The position numbers were made by a program, and so were the translations under genes. A stretch of 6,363 bases of DNA from Nitrospirae bacterium GWC2_56_14 (GTDB taxonomy: Bacteria > Nitrospirota > UBA9217), in assembly GCA_001803705.1 (NCBI GenBank), contig MHDY01000076.1:1-6363 (forward strand), in the 5' to 3' direction. Shown here one piece after another: positions 5,783 through 6,363 of this stretch. Positions within the stretch are counted from its first letter, which is position 1, and every line of letters begins with the position of its first letter. The notes beneath the pieces are model-generated. The model made no database searches and was not told the origin of the DNA. It saw only the letters and a list, made by a program, of their open reading frames with translations.

Positions 5783-5815
5783 ACTCCGAACTTTTTACTC
5801 TGAACTTTGAACTTT
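5783..5815 (+). repeat. Short degenerate heptamer tandem array, rpe to synthase gap
   Basis: Five ACT triplets stand in exact 7-base steps (5783, 5790, 5797, 5804, 5811), giving degenerate heptamers of the form ACTyyGA or ACTTTxx. GAACTTT occurs at 5788, 5802 and 5809. Unlike the other gaps I see no complementary arm, so this is a single array rather than a dyad. It ends 7 bases before the strong ribosome site of the next gene and so would lie in that gene's leader if the two are co-transcribed. Confidence 0.7.
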
Positions 5816-5822
5816 ATTTCGC

Positions 5823-5828
5823 AGGAGG
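5823..5828 (+). promoter_or_regulatory. Strong ribosome binding site that fixes a TTG start
   Basis: AGGAGG, a perfect anti-16S match, lies 5 bases before TTG at 5834. It is the best ribosome site in the window and decides the start of the downstream gene. An in-frame TGA at 5801 rules out a much longer N-terminus. Confidence 0.85.
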
Positions 5829-5833
5829 CTGTC

Positions 5834-6363
5834 TTGACCATCAAAAAACAAACATCGCATAAACCCGTAGAGCTCAAGGATGTAAAGGAACCGGTGCTCT
5901 ACCGCGACATGTTCCCCTATTCGAGCGTGCCCCGGGTGGTGTTCGAGGACCGGATGATCCAGACCAACATCCCCAAGGATATCTGGATCACGGACACGAC
6001 GTTCCGCGACGGCCAGCAGTCGCGGCCGCCCTATACGCCGAAGCAGATCGCGGACATCTTCGACTTCATGCACCGCATGAGCGGACCCAGGGGCGTGATC
6101 CGTCAGACCGAGTTCTTTCTTTACTCGGAAAAGGACCGAGAGGCCGTCCGCCTCTGCATGGAGCGAGGCTACCGGTTTCCCGAGATCACGGGCTGGATCC
6201 GGGCCAACAAGAACGACTTCAAACTCGTCAAGGAAGTGGGCCTGAAAGAAACGGGCATCCTCACGTCGTGTTCGGATTACCACATTTTCCTCAAGCTAAA
6301 CCTGTCACGCAAAGATGCGCTCAAACAGTATCACGACATCGTCGTCACGGCGCTGGAGCAGGG
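5834..6363 (+). CDS. Isopropylmalate/homocitrate/Re-citrate synthase-family protein, partial
   Basis: The first 176 codons of a gene that runs off the right end; too incomplete to name the reaction. After a charged 25-residue leader comes MFPYSSVPRVVFEDR (26-40), then the barrel entrance ITDTTFRDGQQ at 52-62, the signature of the DRE-TIM metallolyase (HMGL-like) family, whose members condense acetyl-CoA with a 2-oxo acid. Arg58 and Asp59 are the catalytic and metal-binding residues. LeuA has DTTLRDGEQ; here Gln61 replaces the Glu. Further on come RQTEFFLYSEKDREAV (90-105), EITGWIRANKND (117-128) and LKETGILTSCSDYHIFLKL (137-155). To my recollection this pattern is closer to the Re-citrate synthase/isopropylmalate-like proteins of Syntrophus and Dehalococcoides than to true LeuA, but no search was possible. 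The TTG start at 5834 is fixed by AGGAGG. Confidence 0.85.
   Translation, partial: MTIKKQTSHKPVELKDVKEPVLYRDMFPYSSVPRVVFEDRMIQTNIPKDIWITDTTFRDGQQSRPPYTPKQIADIFDFMHRMSGPRGVIRQTEFFLYSEKDREAVRLCMERGYRFPEITGWIRANKNDFKLVKEVGLKETGILTSCSDYHIFLKLNLSRKDALKQYHDIVVTALEQ

Noticed and set aside
5107..5877. 256-codon open frame on the minus strand across rpe
   Set aside because: It is antisense to a complete rpe with all catalytic residues, has no recognisable domain, and GC-rich codon use readily keeps antisense frames open.
5795..6283. 162-codon minus-strand frame opposite the last gene
   Set aside because: The plus strand encodes a clear DRE-TIM family protein with AGGAGG and a signature motif; the minus frame has no motif and no ribosome site.

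Overview
The window is a compact run of bacterial housekeeping genes. It has high-GC coding DNA (about 60% by eye) and clearly AT-richer gaps. A partial TPR-protein gene leaves to the left on the minus strand. Everything else reads rightward: def (peptide deformylase), fmt (Met-tRNA formyltransferase), a DUF116 membrane protein, rsmB (16S rRNA m5C967 methyltransferase), a membrane-anchored PASTA protein, rpe (ribulose-phosphate 3-epimerase), and the 5' end of a gene of the isopropylmalate/homocitrate/Re-citrate synthase family. There are no RNA genes, insertion sequences, phage genes or CRISPR arrays.

The order def-fmt-DUF116-rsmB-PASTA-rpe, with DUF116 between fmt and rsmB, recalls Desulfobacterota (Geobacter-like deltaproteobacteria) and Nitrospirota. 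A Re-citrate-synthase-like gene would also fit an anaerobe of those groups. Placement below that level is not supportable from this sequence.

Layout: 1-199 TPR gene (minus); 200-304 divergent promoter region; 305-823 def; 851-1792 fmt; 1763-1883 inverted repeat; 1896-2669 DUF116; 2662-3993 rsmB, overlapping DUF116 by 8 bases; 3992-4132 second inverted repeat; 4193-4909 PASTA gene with its own likely promoter; 4938-5085 third inverted repeat; 5116-5772 rpe; 5783-5815 short heptamer tandem array; 5834-6363 partial aldolase-type synthase. Def and Fmt are the two halves of the N-formyl-methionine cycle: Fmt formylates initiator Met-tRNA and Def removes the formyl group from the nascent chain. RsmB matures 16S rRNA. 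Rpe belongs to the pentose phosphate pathway.

The most unusual signal is between the genes. Each of the four spacers longer than 30 bases on the plus strand downstream of fmt carries a different family of degenerate short-period repeat. The period is 7 nt in three of them and 9 nt in one. In three of the four the repeats form a long imperfect dyad that could fold into a hairpin. One arm of the first dyad runs into fmt and encodes its last residues. The protein-coding content looks conventional, and I did not find a convincing new multi-gene system.
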